A stretch of DNA of 64,000 nucleotides, from assembly GCF_000192795.1 (NCBI RefSeq), contig NW_007360627.1, positions 21,263 through 85,262 of the forward strand. Reading direction: 5' to 3'. The position numbers were made by a program, and so were the translations under genes. Shown piece by piece: positions 42,811-52,507 of the stretch. Under the pieces are notes generated by a model that ran no database searches, was not told where the DNA came from, and was given only the letters and a program-made list of their open reading frames with translations. Position 1 is the first letter of the stretch, and each line of letters opens with the position of its first letter. This DNA comes from Vavraia culicis subsp. floridensis. Taxonomy: Eukaryota > Microsporidia > Pleistophoridae.

Positions 42811-42833
42811 GCGAGAAGATAAATAAACGTACT
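42811..42833 (+). repeat. Dispersed intergenic motif, copy
   Basis: GCGAGAAGATAAATAAACGT followed by ACT, then TTTAATG, extending the shared block. Confidence 0.65.
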
Positions 42834-43427
42834 TTTAATGAAAAAAGATGCAACAGCACCTGCTGTACAAATTCATCTGCGCCGCCAGAGCAATCAAACT
42901 ATTTCTGCTCCATAATCACCCGTGGTTTAAATCAATGTTAATTTATTTCCGTGATTTATCACCAAGTACCTTTTTTCTGTAAAATATTTTACCTGGAAAT
43001 GCTGCGCTCTACCACCGAGTGCTTCCATACAAAACAATTCTGCCCATGGTTATCGGTACGGATGAGGTGGCTGCAATTAAAAACACATGAGCACACGTGG
43101 AGCGTTTACTCAGTTATCCTGTGCAGCAACTTCCTTAAATTGGTGTGGTGGTACAACTGTGAACAAACAAATGATTTCTTCGCACAAAGCACGTTTGTTT
43201 GCCTTCACACACATTTTTGTGATCCGGTCTTGAAAAACTAAGGGGCTGGAACGCACCATGTGCACTTTTTGGTGGTATTGCAGATTCCTATGCACGTACC
43301 GTGCATATAACTTGCTTTTTGTTGTTTTAATCAGAACGTACACCGAATCTGCAGGTGTAGTACGTGGATCCGCTCATTGTCACCGGCTTACACCGAATCC
43401 ACGGGCAAATTCATAAAAAATTTTTTA

Positions 43428-43435
43428 CCCATCCC
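43428..43435 (+). promoter_or_regulatory. CCC-type start-proximal motif (uL10)
   Basis: CCCATCCC nine bases before the ATG. It represents the C-rich motif seen immediately upstream of most confident genes in the window, matching the CCC-like promoter/start signal described in microsporidia. Confidence 0.6.
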
Positions 43436-43444
43436 ACCGCAAAA

Positions 43445-44230
43445 ATGTCCAAGGTATCGCCAAAAGAGCGCAAACAGCTTTTATTCACACACACCAAGGA
43501 TTACTTCACACATTACACCCAGTTCATCGTTGTAGGGCTAAACAACGTAACATCAAGCCAGTTGCAGTCTGCCAAGCAGGCGTGGCAAGGCAAGGCTGAG
43601 TTCTTGTTCGGAAAGAACACAACGATCAAGAAGGCACTGCGCGACATGGGCCACGAGGACATCGCGTCACGCATATTCGGCAACGTAGCCTTCATCTTTA
43701 CGAACGGTGATGTGCGAGAGATCAAGCAGATAGTGGAAGACAACAAGAGAAATACCTTTGCGAAGGTGGGTGCTATCGCACAGACAGACGTGTGGATAGA
43801 AAAGAAAGTGACCAGCATGGGGCCCGACAAGACATCGTTCTTCCAGGCACTGGGCATTTCTACGAAGATTACGAAGGGAAAGGTTGAGATTATACAGAAC
43901 AGCAAGGCGCTTACGGAGGGCGAGAAGGTGACGCCCTCACAGGCAAACCTGCTTGCCATAATGGACATACAGCCGTTTGTGTACGCGATGAAGTTGGAGA
44001 GTATTTATGGCGATAAGCAGTTCTATGAGCCGTGGATAGCTGATATTACGGACAAGGATGTTGAGAGCAGCCTGGTAGAGATGGCGCAGCGTGTTACCGC
44101 GTGTGCGCTTGGAATGGGCACAATTGTCAAAACAACGGTGCCGTTTGATACTAAGAATGCGCTTAGGAAGGTGGTAGCGCTTTCTTTGGCGATAGGATAC
44201 GATGTTGACCTGGCAAAGCCGTTTAAGTAA
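43445..44230 (+). CDS. Large ribosomal subunit protein uL10 (P0)
   Basis: 261-aa component of the ribosomal stalk base that binds 25S rRNA and carries P1/P2 proteins. The N-terminal rRNA-binding domain is clear: KERKQLLFTHTKDYF, VGLNNVTSSQLQ, GKNTTIKKALRD and GNVAFIFTNGD, then the P0 insertion domain with PDKTSFFQALGISTKITKGKVEI. The protein ends DVDLAKPFK. The flexible Ala-rich hinge and acidic terminal peptide (ending like GFGLFD in other eukaryotes) are absent from this frame, so it is about 50 residues short. The start at 43445 has CCCATCCC upstream. Frame to 43364 adds 27 unlikely residues. Confidence 0.95.
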   Translation: MSKVSPKERKQLLFTHTKDYFTHYTQFIVVGLNNVTSSQLQSAKQAWQGKAEFLFGKNTTIKKALRDMGHEDIASRIFGNVAFIFTNGDVREIKQIVEDNKRNTFAKVGAIAQTDVWIEKKVTSMGPDKTSFFQALGISTKITKGKVEIIQNSKALTEGEKVTPSQANLLAIMDIQPFVYAMKLESIYGDKQFYEPWIADITDKDVESSLVEMAQRVTACALGMGTIVKTTVPFDTKNALRKVVALSLAIGYDVDLAKPFK

Positions 44231-44349
44231 ATGAGCGATTTTTACGGACTGGGCATGCGATTGTACAATTTTTAAAATTGTTATATTCTGCGGTAGGACT
44301 GGTATGTGCAGTACTGTTCACATGCAGAAGTTAAGACTTTTAACGCGCA

Positions 44350-44516
44350 CTTCCCTTATTATCTTACTTATTGTCTTACTTATTACTTTCCCGTATTATC
44401 TTACTTATTGTCTTATCGTATTACTTTCCCGTATTATCTTACCGTATTATCCTACTTATTATCCTACCGTATTATCTTACTTATTGTCTTACCGCCCCTC
44501 ATACTATCCTATAACT
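44350..44516. repeat. Degenerate TTACTTATTGTC / CGTATTATC repeat
   Basis: Irregular tandem array built of 10-11 base words such as CGTATTATCTTAC and TTATTGTCTTAC, just downstream of uL10. It has no fixed period. Confidence 0.75.
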
Positions 44517-45219
44517 GTTCCACTTCCCCTTATTCATTAGCAATACGCTTATTTATCTCCCATAATTTTGTAGAACCTTTGACAAAAAACCAATTTCTAC
44601 CACTCACCGTTTATTTTACTCTTTTTTTTGAATAAAACAATTTTACTTAAAATCCATCACTCATCTCCCCACATCAAATTTAATATTACCAAAAAATACT
44701 TTTCTATCTTATGTCAACACAAGGAAGCAATAACAGCAATTTTATTCTCTCCACGTACCGTTCACTAATCTTTTTTACCAAACGTACATTTCTACACATC
44801 AACAGCACCGCTCATCAATTATTCCATCGTACAGCTCTAACCCTTTCATCCCACAACAAAACCTTAATCACATCCATTGCGCCGTTTCTTCTCTATCCGT
44901 GCTAATTAAAGGCAACAACTCAAAAGCATTTACAGCTCGGAGTGCTCTTTCATTACCGTTCATAACTACGGCAGTGCCAAATACTTCCGTTTCCGTGGCA
45001 GGTACGGTTGACCGTTCGTTCATTCCCTTCGCACATTCTAATGTGCACCAGGGCATCAACGTGATTGAGCGTATGGTGCTCATTTCATGTACACTGCAAC
45101 GCTTCTCTGTGTAGCAACGGTTTATGCTGTTGTTAACCGATCGTTTAACGTGCCAAACCATTTTTACCGCTATTGCCGATCATTTAATTTATCAGGTACT
45201 TAAACCCTGTCAAGAATTA

Positions 45220-45224
45220 CCCCC
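45220..45224 (+). promoter_or_regulatory. CCC-type motif abutting GAPDH start
   Basis: CCCCC immediately before the ATG of GAPDH. Same type of signal as at uL10, DnaJ-like, p24 and others. Confidence 0.6.
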
Positions 45225-46217
45225 ATGATCGTAGGGATAAACGGCTTCGGCCGCATAGGAAAAATTGTGTACAAGGTGATGCGCCAGCGTGGGCACAGAG
45301 TGCCGCTCATAAATGATCCGGCACTTGACGCTGCCACAGCAGCGTACACCCTGAAGTACGACAGTATTACGCCGCAAAAGAGCAGTGCAACAAAAACAAG
45401 CGAGGACGAGTTCAGGTACCTGGACGAAACGACCAAGTTGACCACGCACTGCAAGCCTGAGCACATTCCTTGGAAGGATCACGGCGTAGAGGTGGTGATA
45501 GAGGCGAGTGGCTTCTTCCTGGAGCAGGAGAAGTGCATGGGACACGTGCACGCAGGCGCTAAAAAGGTTGTGATCACAGCACCAAGTCCAGATGCAAAGA
45601 TGATCGTGATGGGCGTTAATGAACACGATTACAACGGCGAGCAGGTCGTGTCAAACGCAAGCTGCACCACAAACTGTCTTGCGCCTGTTGCCAAGGCAAT
45701 TCATGACGAGTTTGTGATCGTGGAGGGATTGATGAGCACAATACACGCAGCCACGGCAACACAAAGGGTGGTGGATACGGTGTCCAAGAAAAATATGCGG
45801 CTCAGTAGGTCGTTCAGCAATATCATACCGAGCAGCACGGGTGCTGCAAAGGCGGTAGGAAAGGTTATACCGGATTTGAACGGCAAGCTGACAGGCATGG
45901 CATTCAGGGTGCCTGTGATGAATGTGAGCGTGGTTGATCTTACGGTACGAACACAGAAAGAGTGCACGCTTGAGCAGATCAATGAGTGCATACGAAGAGC
46001 GGCACAGGGAAGGATGAAGGGCATCCTTGAGTATACCGATGAAGAGATCGTGAGCTCAGATGTTAATGGTTCTGAGTATTCTTCGGTGTATGACAGCAAA
46101 GCAGGCATACAGCTGAGTAAGACGTTCTTTAAGGTTGTGAGCTGGTATGACAATGAGTACGGGTATTCGTGTCGAGTGGCTGATCTTGCGGAGTATGTGT
46201 GGAACAGCAAAAAGTAA
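45225..46217 (+). CDS. Glyceraldehyde-3-phosphate dehydrogenase
   Basis: Glycolytic NAD-dependent dehydrogenase, 330 aa, normal length. The NAD-binding start is IVGINGFGRIGK. The active-site block is SNASCTTNC, with catalytic Cys147, and the catalytic His is in IHAATATQ (about 174). Phosphate-binding SSTGAAKAVGKV, RVPVMNVSVVDLT and the C-terminal SWYDNEYGYS block are all intact. The T-A variation in the IHAATATQ block is unusual against the common HSYTATQ. CCCCC abuts the start codon. It is tandem with uL10 on the same strand, with PGK further upstream on the other strand. Confidence 0.97.
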   Translation: MIVGINGFGRIGKIVYKVMRQRGHRVPLINDPALDAATAAYTLKYDSITPQKSSATKTSEDEFRYLDETTKLTTHCKPEHIPWKDHGVEVVIEASGFFLEQEKCMGHVHAGAKKVVITAPSPDAKMIVMGVNEHDYNGEQVVSNASCTTNCLAPVAKAIHDEFVIVEGLMSTIHAATATQRVVDTVSKKNMRLSRSFSNIIPSSTGAAKAVGKVIPDLNGKLTGMAFRVPVMNVSVVDLTVRTQKECTLEQINECIRRAAQGRMKGILEYTDEEIVSSDVNGSEYSSVYDSKAGIQLSKTFFKVVSWYDNEYGYSCRVADLAEYVWNSKK

Positions 46218-47224
46218 AAAAAGTGAAAAGTACGTTTTTTTACGCTTGAAAGGTTAAGTGGTAGGTACGAGCGTACCCCCCAGTTTATTACGCTTGACAG
46301 GCCATGTGGTAGGTACGAGCGTACCCCCCAGTTTACTACGCTTGACAGGTCAAGTGGTAACTGCTCATTACCCTAATTATTTTTATAAGCAAAGCAATTT
46401 CATTTAAGAGTTCATCCATGAACTTAATTATTCTGTTCTGCAAGATTTGATCGGTAACACTCATTTCTATTTCTAATCAATCAATCAGCTACGCATTCCC
46501 CCGTTATTTACAGCTCTATCCTCTTTCCTATCAAATTGCTAATTCTGCCGTATTGTAGCAGTGTATTAAATTTAATTATTTTTTATCGTAGGCCTGGCGT
46601 GTATTTCATGATTGGTATTAAAAAAGAAGTTCGCTCATTCCAATAATAAATAAATCATCTTTTTGCTACATTTAACACGTGCATGCAATGCTTACCTGCC
46701 ATTTTGTACTAATTATCGATACAATGCATTAACAACTAAAATAACTGACAATTTACTCAGGTCTGGTACATGCTGCTAATTTTAGTGCCAAAAACGATAA
46801 AACGTGAGTATCGTGGCGTTTATTATTCTGCTAATTTATGCATTTATGTCATGATTGTAACAAATTTGGCATTCTTTGTCCTTAAAGGACCATATTGAAC
46901 GGTAAAGAATGACTGTGCAGTGATGGTAAATTCATTTGCATTGATAAACTATTCGTTCATCAATGCAAATAAATTATTTATTATATTTATCTGTAAGAAT
47001 GTGTTTATGCAATGCTGCAATATTCTACCACACACCCTACCAAGTGCACCACAGCTCGTACCCATTCGCAGGCCTGCCAGAGCATCGAACATGATCACAT
47101 AAACAAATGAACTGCGCACTGTTCCCTTCAAAAGCATCACTGCATAAAAATGACACTTCTATTTAATTTCGTTCTTTTCCAGATTAATTAAAAACTAATA
47201 AAAACAAACTGCAGCTCCTCTCGC
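46218..47224. other. Spacer with a 48-bp repeat after GAPDH
   Basis: Carries the repeat at 46241-46360. The rest is AT-rich and I see nothing in it. Confidence 0.5.
46241..46360. repeat. 48-bp tandem repeat with hairpin, about 2.4 copies
   Basis: Units start TACGCTTGA at 46241, 46289 and 46337. Each full unit holds the inverted repeat GGTAC-GAGC-GTACC followed by CCCC, able to form a five-bp stem. It lies 25 bases after the GAPDH stop, so it may be in the 3' UTR. Confidence 0.88.
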
Positions 47225-48058
47225 ATGATGTATTTCTTTTTTTATCATCTCAGGCTGCTCTTCAACGACAAGTTCAGTCTCTTAGAATCTTCGCTAAAAA
47301 GGCTGGAGCACGTAAAAATGGACGTAGTGCATGGCGAGGTATTTGACACAAGAAAAATTGAAGTTACTCAGCGCGAAAAGTGTGCAAGCACAAAGAACAG
47401 CATTGATTACAGCGTGAACGATTTTAGCAGCGGAACGAGGAGCAAGCTGCGCTTTTACAGGGTGCTCAGCCTGGATGAAACCATCGAGTACCTGCACAAC
47501 CTCCCAGCAGACATAGAAATACTGGTGCTGCTGATAGAACGTGACTACTACCTGAACTGCACAGAGATTATGGAGAGGATGGCACGGATGAAGGGCAGAT
47601 CGGTGCTGGTGCTTGCGATGGACACCAACGATAGCAAGCAGATGCACAGCATGCTGATGGATGGCACGGACAGCAGCTACCATTTCGTGCTCAGGGTGTA
47701 CCGCGGCGTAGAACGCGTGTTTATCGTTGCATTCTATTTTCTTCTCACGGTGCTCATCGTGCTGTGCTTCATAACCCTGCAGATATGGCTGAAGAACCAG
47801 ACCACCAAGAACCCGCTGATCACGCCTTACGAGCTGAACAGGTGCGTGGTGGACAACTATGGAAAGCTGAGCGGCTCGAACAGACCCTTTGAATCGTGTT
47901 TGATATGCATGGACGAGTTCAACAGCGAGAGTCTGTGCAGGGTGCTGAGGTGCAAGCATAACTTTCATAAGGAGTGTGTGGACCCGTGGTTGAAGACGAA
48001 GTCTTCGCGGTGCCCGTACTGTAGGGAGCTTATAAAAGTGTGTGAGAATGATTACTGA
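47225..48058 (+). CDS. Membrane RING-H2 E3 ubiquitin ligase
   Basis: 277 aa. An N-terminal lumenal or exoplasmic region of about 165 residues contains NC-T sequon-like sites. One strong span follows (VFIVAFYFLLTVLIVLCFI), and a RING-H2 finger occupies the last 50 residues: CLIC, then CKHNFHKEC (C-x-H-x2-H-x2-C), then CPYC. This is the layout of single-pass RING ligases (PA-TM-RING and RNF types), which ubiquitinate membrane or ER substrates. I see no clear PA domain. The first Met (47225) is followed by another Met; the hydrophobic start (MYFFFYHLRLLF) may be a signal or anchor. The substrate is unknown. Confidence 0.9.
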   Translation: MMYFFFYHLRLLFNDKFSLLESSLKRLEHVKMDVVHGEVFDTRKIEVTQREKCASTKNSIDYSVNDFSSGTRSKLRFYRVLSLDETIEYLHNLPADIEILVLLIERDYYLNCTEIMERMARMKGRSVLVLAMDTNDSKQMHSMLMDGTDSSYHFVLRVYRGVERVFIVAFYFLLTVLIVLCFITLQIWLKNQTTKNPLITPYELNRCVVDNYGKLSGSNRPFESCLICMDEFNSESLCRVLRCKHNFHKECVDPWLKTKSSRCPYCRELIKVCENDY

Positions 48059-48967
48059 TGAGCAGTGCTCACGAGCGTATAGACGGGTGTAACATAAAAT
48101 TAAAGATTGTGTGATAGATGTTTTAGTTTTGGTAGCAAATTTATTTGCACTGTGTGGTGGAACGAATCTGTACTGGGAGTTGTTGACCGAATTATTTGAA
48201 ACAAGTAGAAGTAGAAGTAGAAGTAGAAGTAGAAGTAGAAGTAGAAGTAGAAGTAGAAGTAGAAGTAGAAGTAGAAGTAGAAGTAGAAGTAGAAGTAGAA
48301 GTAGAAGTAGAAGTAGAAGTAGAAGTAGAAGTAGAAGTAGAAGTAGAAGTAGAAGTAGAAGTAGAAGTAGAAGTAGAAGTAGAAGTAGAAGTAGAAGTAG
48401 AAGTAGAAGTAGAAGTAGAAGTAGAAGTAGAAGTAGAAGTAGAAGTAGAAGTAGAAGTAGAAGTAGAAGTAGAAGTAGAAGTAGAAGTAGAAGAATTATT
48501 GAATACAATTTCTTTGTGCAGTGGCACTCATCGTGCTACTAACCTTTCGTTCACGTTTAGTGCTAATTTTTGGTTAACGCTACGTGATGCACCATTTTAA
48601 CCAAGCAATGGTTAAACGCTACAAGCTCAAAAACTATTTTAATGAAATGCGCTCAAATACTGGGATAATCGGTGATTGCTCTTTGCATCAACATGGGTGT
48701 TATTATCAGCATGCGGCCTCAAATATTGGTAGGAGGCAAAATTGAACGATTGCCATACCACATCAGATCACACGTAGCAACTCGTAGAAAATGCTTTTTT
48801 TTGAGTGTACGTTTATTTTGATTAAACGTTCGGCAGTAAATAATCGTATTTTTAGTTTGTTACGGCTGGTCATACACCGGGTCATGTGCGCTCGATCCCT
48901 CAGGATCAGACATACCACCTGACCGTGCACACAGTGCCTCGTTTTCAGTGCCAAAAAAATTATCCCC
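48059..48967. other. Spacer dominated by a hexanucleotide array
   Basis: The (AAGTAG)n array at 48203-48493 and flanking sequence. Near 48800 on the minus strand is a partial dispersed motif (AAATAAACGTACACTC). Confidence 0.6.
48203..48493. repeat. Perfect (AAGTAG)n microsatellite, about 48 copies
   Basis: About 290 bp of uninterrupted hexanucleotide repeat. Because the unit is six bases, every frame is open and yields dipeptide artefacts (Arg-Ser, Val-Glu, Thr-Ser, poly-Leu). It begins about 145 bp after the RING gene stop and is not part of any gene I recognise. Confidence 0.98.
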
Positions 48968-49528
48968 ATGTTGGAAGACGACCTCAAATCTTTAAACCTA
49001 ACGCTTTCTACGCTGCACAATTTGAAGAAGAATTACACCGCTCTACTCCTAAAATACCATCCTGATCGAAAGACCGGCAACAGACAGAAATTCACAGAAA
49101 TATTTGAAGCACACAAGAGGTTGCTAAAATACGCAGAGATACACAAAGAAATACAGAACATGGAGAATGAGTATGTAGGCAGCGAAGAGGAACGAACCGA
49201 TATAATAGAGTATTATACCAAGTTTAGAGGTGATATAGGTAGGTTGTTGGACCATCTCGTGTTTGGGAGGTATAACGATGAGGATAGGATCAGGCAGATA
49301 ATTGATGAAGAAATTGTGAATAAACGAGTGAAAAGGTATAAGCTGTATGGCAAGAGAATTAGCGAGTACAGGAAGAAAAGAGAGAAAGTATCGAATAAGG
49401 GCTTAGAACATTTGCAAGCGGAGATTCTGGCGAGACGCGAACAAAACTGGCAGGGCTTTATTGATAATATGGAGAAGAAATACAACATCAATAAAATTGA
49501 GGATAAGAAAGAAAAGAAGGGTAAATAA
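48968..49528 (+). CDS. J-domain (DnaJ-like) protein
   Basis: 186-aa probable Hsp40 co-chaperone. The N-terminal J domain has a reduced helix I, then helix II (NLKKNYTALLLKY), the essential HPD (HPDRKTG, about residues 35-41) and helix III (FTEIFEAHKRLLKY). No Gly/Phe region or zinc finger follows. The rest is charged helix, partly coiled coil, ending in a Lys-rich tail. CCCC abuts the start at 48968. Which Hsp70 it works with cannot be said; there is no signal peptide or membrane span, so cytosolic or nuclear. Confidence 0.85.
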   Translation: MLEDDLKSLNLTLSTLHNLKKNYTALLLKYHPDRKTGNRQKFTEIFEAHKRLLKYAEIHKEIQNMENEYVGSEEERTDIIEYYTKFRGDIGRLLDHLVFGRYNDEDRIRQIIDEEIVNKRVKRYKLYGKRISEYRKKREKVSNKGLEHLQAEILARREQNWQGFIDNMEKKYNINKIEDKKEKKGK

Positions 49529-50201
49529 ATTATTTGTAGGGTATTGCGTGTTTGATGTGGTAGAATGGCTGTGCTATACTCACCGCTATTGCGTGTTTAT
49601 TTCACGTTTCGTACCGTTCTCGAATTTATTTCATAGTTGATGTAAGAATTTTGGTACAAAAGCTATAATATGCACTTTAGACCATTAAGGGACTGCTTAG
49701 AGAACCTGTGCCTTTCGCACCATCAGATAATTCTTGGTGCTTTTCTCATTTTATTGTAATAAAAGCAGCAAAAATTCTTTTAAGGATCAGGCCCGTTCTT
49801 CTATGGCACACCAAAAAGAACGGCACAGGTAAGTTAACGCTTATACCGTACACATAGATCTTATCGGTCAGGCAATTTGCCGAATATTCTTAACACGTGG
49901 TAATGGCAAATGAACGTGAACAAATGTTATACGCACATGGCAGTGCTGCCACTACACCATTCAGTAAGATACATTTATTACCTCTGCTCCACGCCGTTGC
50001 ACCTGACCCTTTGTTTGCAGGTCAGCAAATTTATTGCAACAAAATTCATTCATTCCTTCGACAGGCTATCCCGATAATACTTCACGAACAAATCACTCGA
50101 TACTTCAAATCCTTTCTCCTTAAAAACGACCATTCAGCGGTGTGACTCTGATCACCTGCAAAAAAATATTTTTATGTTATTTTTCACTGCGCACCCTTAC
50201 G
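49529..50201. other. Spacer before Npl4
   Basis: An 82-codon frame ending at 50145 starts at GTG and has no motif; not called. Nothing else seen. Confidence 0.5.
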
Positions 50202-51671
50202 ATGGTTGATGTCAGCATCATGACCGCGACTAAGTTCCATCAGGTCTCTTTGGACGACAGCAAAAAAATAGGTGAGTCGTTGAAGGACATCTTTGGATGC
50301 GAAATAAACCTGTTCTACGACTATGAGCTTACAAACAGCATTGACATCGAGCTGCTGCCGACCAGAACAGTTCTGCCCGACATTATTTACTCGGATTATA
50401 AGGAGGAGGTGGTAGCACAAACCCGGAAGAGCACGAGCAAGAGAGACTTCCTGTGCAACCATGGTGACAATGCCATGTGTGTGAACTGTGCGCCTGTTAG
50501 CCCGTGGGATCCTAAGTTGTTACGTGAAAGGGGAATTAAGTACCTCAGCTTTGGCGCGTTTAAAGAGAAAAACCAAAGAATAGAAAGACTTACCTACAGA
50601 AACGATTGCAAGCACACTGAAAACGTGAAGTGCACGAGGTGTATGGACCGTACAATTGCGCTGAAGCAGCAGAATTATAGGATGATAGACCACGTGGAGA
50701 TAGACCATTCAAAGGTGGTGGACAACTTTATCTCGTTCTGGCGAGGTACTGGGCGTAACAGGTTCGGATTTCTGCTCGGAAGGGTCAAGGATTACGAAAG
50801 GGTGCCCCTGGGAAAAACAGCCGTTGTCTCGGCAATCTACGATCCCCTCCAAGAGAATTTTCCGGACGGATTCATTGTGCACGAAAAGAACTGCAGCAAA
50901 ATACAGGCGCTCTTGGATTATCTTGGTTTGTGCGTGGTGGGGCTGATTTACACGGACCTCAACCAAAAACGTGATTATCTCCTTTCATGTCTGGAGATTG
51001 CGGCAATGGCCAGGTTTCAGAACGATAACATGTTTGTAGACGAGGATGGGAAGGAGTTTAACAGCCGTTTTGTGAATTTGGTGGTGCGCAGCAAGGACAT
51101 CGGCGTTGAGCTTGATGCTTACAGCGTGTCGGAGCAGGGCATGGTGCTCATCGGAGAGAACATAATCAAGCCGTGCACCAACAAGGACGTGTTTGTGAGT
51201 ACGCGCTCAATTATCTATCTGGAGAAGAATGAGTACGACCTGGTGGTGGAGAAGAACACGATGCGTGTTCCTGTCGAGTACCTCATCGTGGACATTCCGC
51301 ATGGCTTCTCGGAGAATTCGATGTTTCCGAGCGACGCATACTTCAATCCACAGTGGGGTAAAATGAAGATTGCGAAATATTTCACGGACTACAACTTGGA
51401 GAAGTTCCAGTGCTTCAACGTGTTGCTCTACTTTTTCTTAAAGTTTAATGGCAATAACAAGGAACTGTGCCCCGACATGAAACTTCTCCTGGATGCGGTA
51501 CTCGGACGAGGGAGCATAGACACATTTCTGCAAACGCTCATGTTCCTCAAATTTTCGGAAAGCATCGAAATGCATAAGAAGGAGGAATGGGACTGTCAAA
51601 TTTGTACGTATAGAAACTTGGATGGAGCGGATAAATGCGAGATGTGTGAGACACAAAGAAATAACGGATAA
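50202..51671 (+). CDS. Npl4, Cdc48/p97 cofactor
   Basis: 489-aa partner of Ufd1 and Cdc48/p97, which extracts ubiquitinated proteins from membranes and complexes, as in ERAD. The Npl4 zinc-finger region is clear: CNHGDNAMCVNCAPVSPWD, YLSFGAF, a second Cys/His cluster (CKHTENVKCTRC), and then the MPN-like domain (NFISFWRGTGRNRFGFLLGR, VSAIYDPLQENFPDGF, LCVVGLIYTDL). The last 25 residues form an NZF-type ubiquitin-binding zinc finger (WDCQICTYRN...CEMC). The N-terminal UBX-like domain of larger orthologues is shortened or lost. The start at 50202 has CACCC just upstream; an earlier in-frame codon (50142) would add 20 hydrophobic residues of doubtful value. Confidence 0.94.
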   Translation: MVDVSIMTATKFHQVSLDDSKKIGESLKDIFGCEINLFYDYELTNSIDIELLPTRTVLPDIIYSDYKEEVVAQTRKSTSKRDFLCNHGDNAMCVNCAPVSPWDPKLLRERGIKYLSFGAFKEKNQRIERLTYRNDCKHTENVKCTRCMDRTIALKQQNYRMIDHVEIDHSKVVDNFISFWRGTGRNRFGFLLGRVKDYERVPLGKTAVVSAIYDPLQENFPDGFIVHEKNCSKIQALLDYLGLCVVGLIYTDLNQKRDYLLSCLEIAAMARFQNDNMFVDEDGKEFNSRFVNLVVRSKDIGVELDAYSVSEQGMVLIGENIIKPCTNKDVFVSTRSIIYLEKNEYDLVVEKNTMRVPVEYLIVDIPHGFSENSMFPSDAYFNPQWGKMKIAKYFTDYNLEKFQCFNVLLYFFLKFNGNNKELCPDMKLLLDAVLGRGSIDTFLQTLMFLKFSESIEMHKKEEWDCQICTYRNLDGADKCEMCETQRNNG

Positions 51672-52021
51672 ATAAACAGCAAAATGGTGTTTAATAGAAC
51701 AATCTTAGCGTATCGTTTACTTTTATGTGTAGTTTGAGCAGTTTCGTTTATTGCCGTGTGCTTTGCATGTAGCGCATTTTTCGGTACGCTGACAGAGTCT
51801 TCGTATCCAATTTGCAGGTGAATCAGGTCATTTATCTTAAAAAGCATGTTGAATAGGAGTTTGGCAGGTTATGTAGCACCACAAATTAAATATGAGTTCA
51901 AAAAAATATGCTTTTCGTTTATTTGATAATAGCAGTGAAAATACGATGAAATAACCGTCTTAGATGAAGATATATCGGCATAGGGAATGCGTTCTCAACA
52001 TGATACGATTGTGCCTGTAGG
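51672..52021. other. Spacer between convergent genes
   Basis: Lies between Npl4 (+) and the membrane protein (-). Nothing seen. Confidence 0.5.
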
Positions 52022-52507
52022 CTACGCGAAGTATCGGTTTCCTGATCGAGCACTTCCGCGTTCAATATCGAAATCTTTGTTTTCCCTCGTGAACCTAAGC
52101 CAGTTTTTGACTTTGTTGATAGCTAATCCTGCCGTTGACTCTTGCCGGTCAACACTCTCTTCTTCTTCAGGAACTATCGTGTACTTGCTCTTTTTCCGTT
52201 TTTCTTTCTCCTTAGCGTCTCTGTAAATGATCGTTTCCGTATCATATATGGCTATAGAGCACATGAAAAACCAACCTATATTCAAAAGTAGGAAAATAGC
52301 GAACTCTGCAGCTGCAAAGTAGAAAAGCTTGATTATTAGGTTATAATAGAAGTCTTCGTAACCGTTCCGTACTATTATGTCATCAATTTCCTGGGCTTCA
52401 AAGTGAGGTTCGTCTATCAAAACACTTTTTTGCGTTGATGATGGATTCACTGTGGGATATGGCATGTCTGCTCCAGCTATATTGGTGAAAGTATGGTTTA
52501 TGTCCAT
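52022..52507 (-). CDS. Single-pass membrane protein, family candidate A
   Basis: 161 aa. The start at 52507 has GTCCCCCAC directly before it; upstream in-frame codons are non-ATG. The N-terminal region of about 70 residues has a sequon (NHT) and the motif GADMPYP. One long span (LFYFAAAEFAIFLLLNIGWFFMCSIAI) is followed by a Lys-rich stretch (KEKEKRKKSK) and a charged tail. The GADxPxP motif resembles GADDVPLP in the protein at 55518-56033. First of three same-strand genes of the same layout. Function unknown. Confidence 0.65.
   Translation of the reverse strand: MDINHTFTNIAGADMPYPTVNPSSTQKSVLIDEPHFEAQEIDDIIVRNGYEDFYYNLIIKLFYFAAAEFAIFLLLNIGWFFMCSIAIYDTETIIYRDAKEKEKRKKSKYTIVPEEEESVDRQESTAGLAINKVKNWLRFTRENKDFDIERGSARSGNRYFA

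Larger units (their letters stand above)
42383..43444. other. Divergent upstream region of PGK and uL10
   Basis: Holds both promoters. A dispersed-motif copy lies at 42811-42833. CCC runs abut both start codons. Confidence 0.55.
44231..45224. other. Spacer between uL10 and GAPDH
   Basis: Contains the degenerate T-rich repeat at 44350-44516. A 64-codon ATG frame at 44711-44905 has no motif and is not called. Confidence 0.5.

Noticed and set aside
44711..44905. 64-codon Ser/Thr-rich frame
   Set aside because: Composition only; no motif and no start signal.
48111..48600. Long poly-Leu, Arg-Ser, Val-Glu and Thr-Ser frames on both strands
   Set aside because: All are products of the six-base repeat leaving every frame open.
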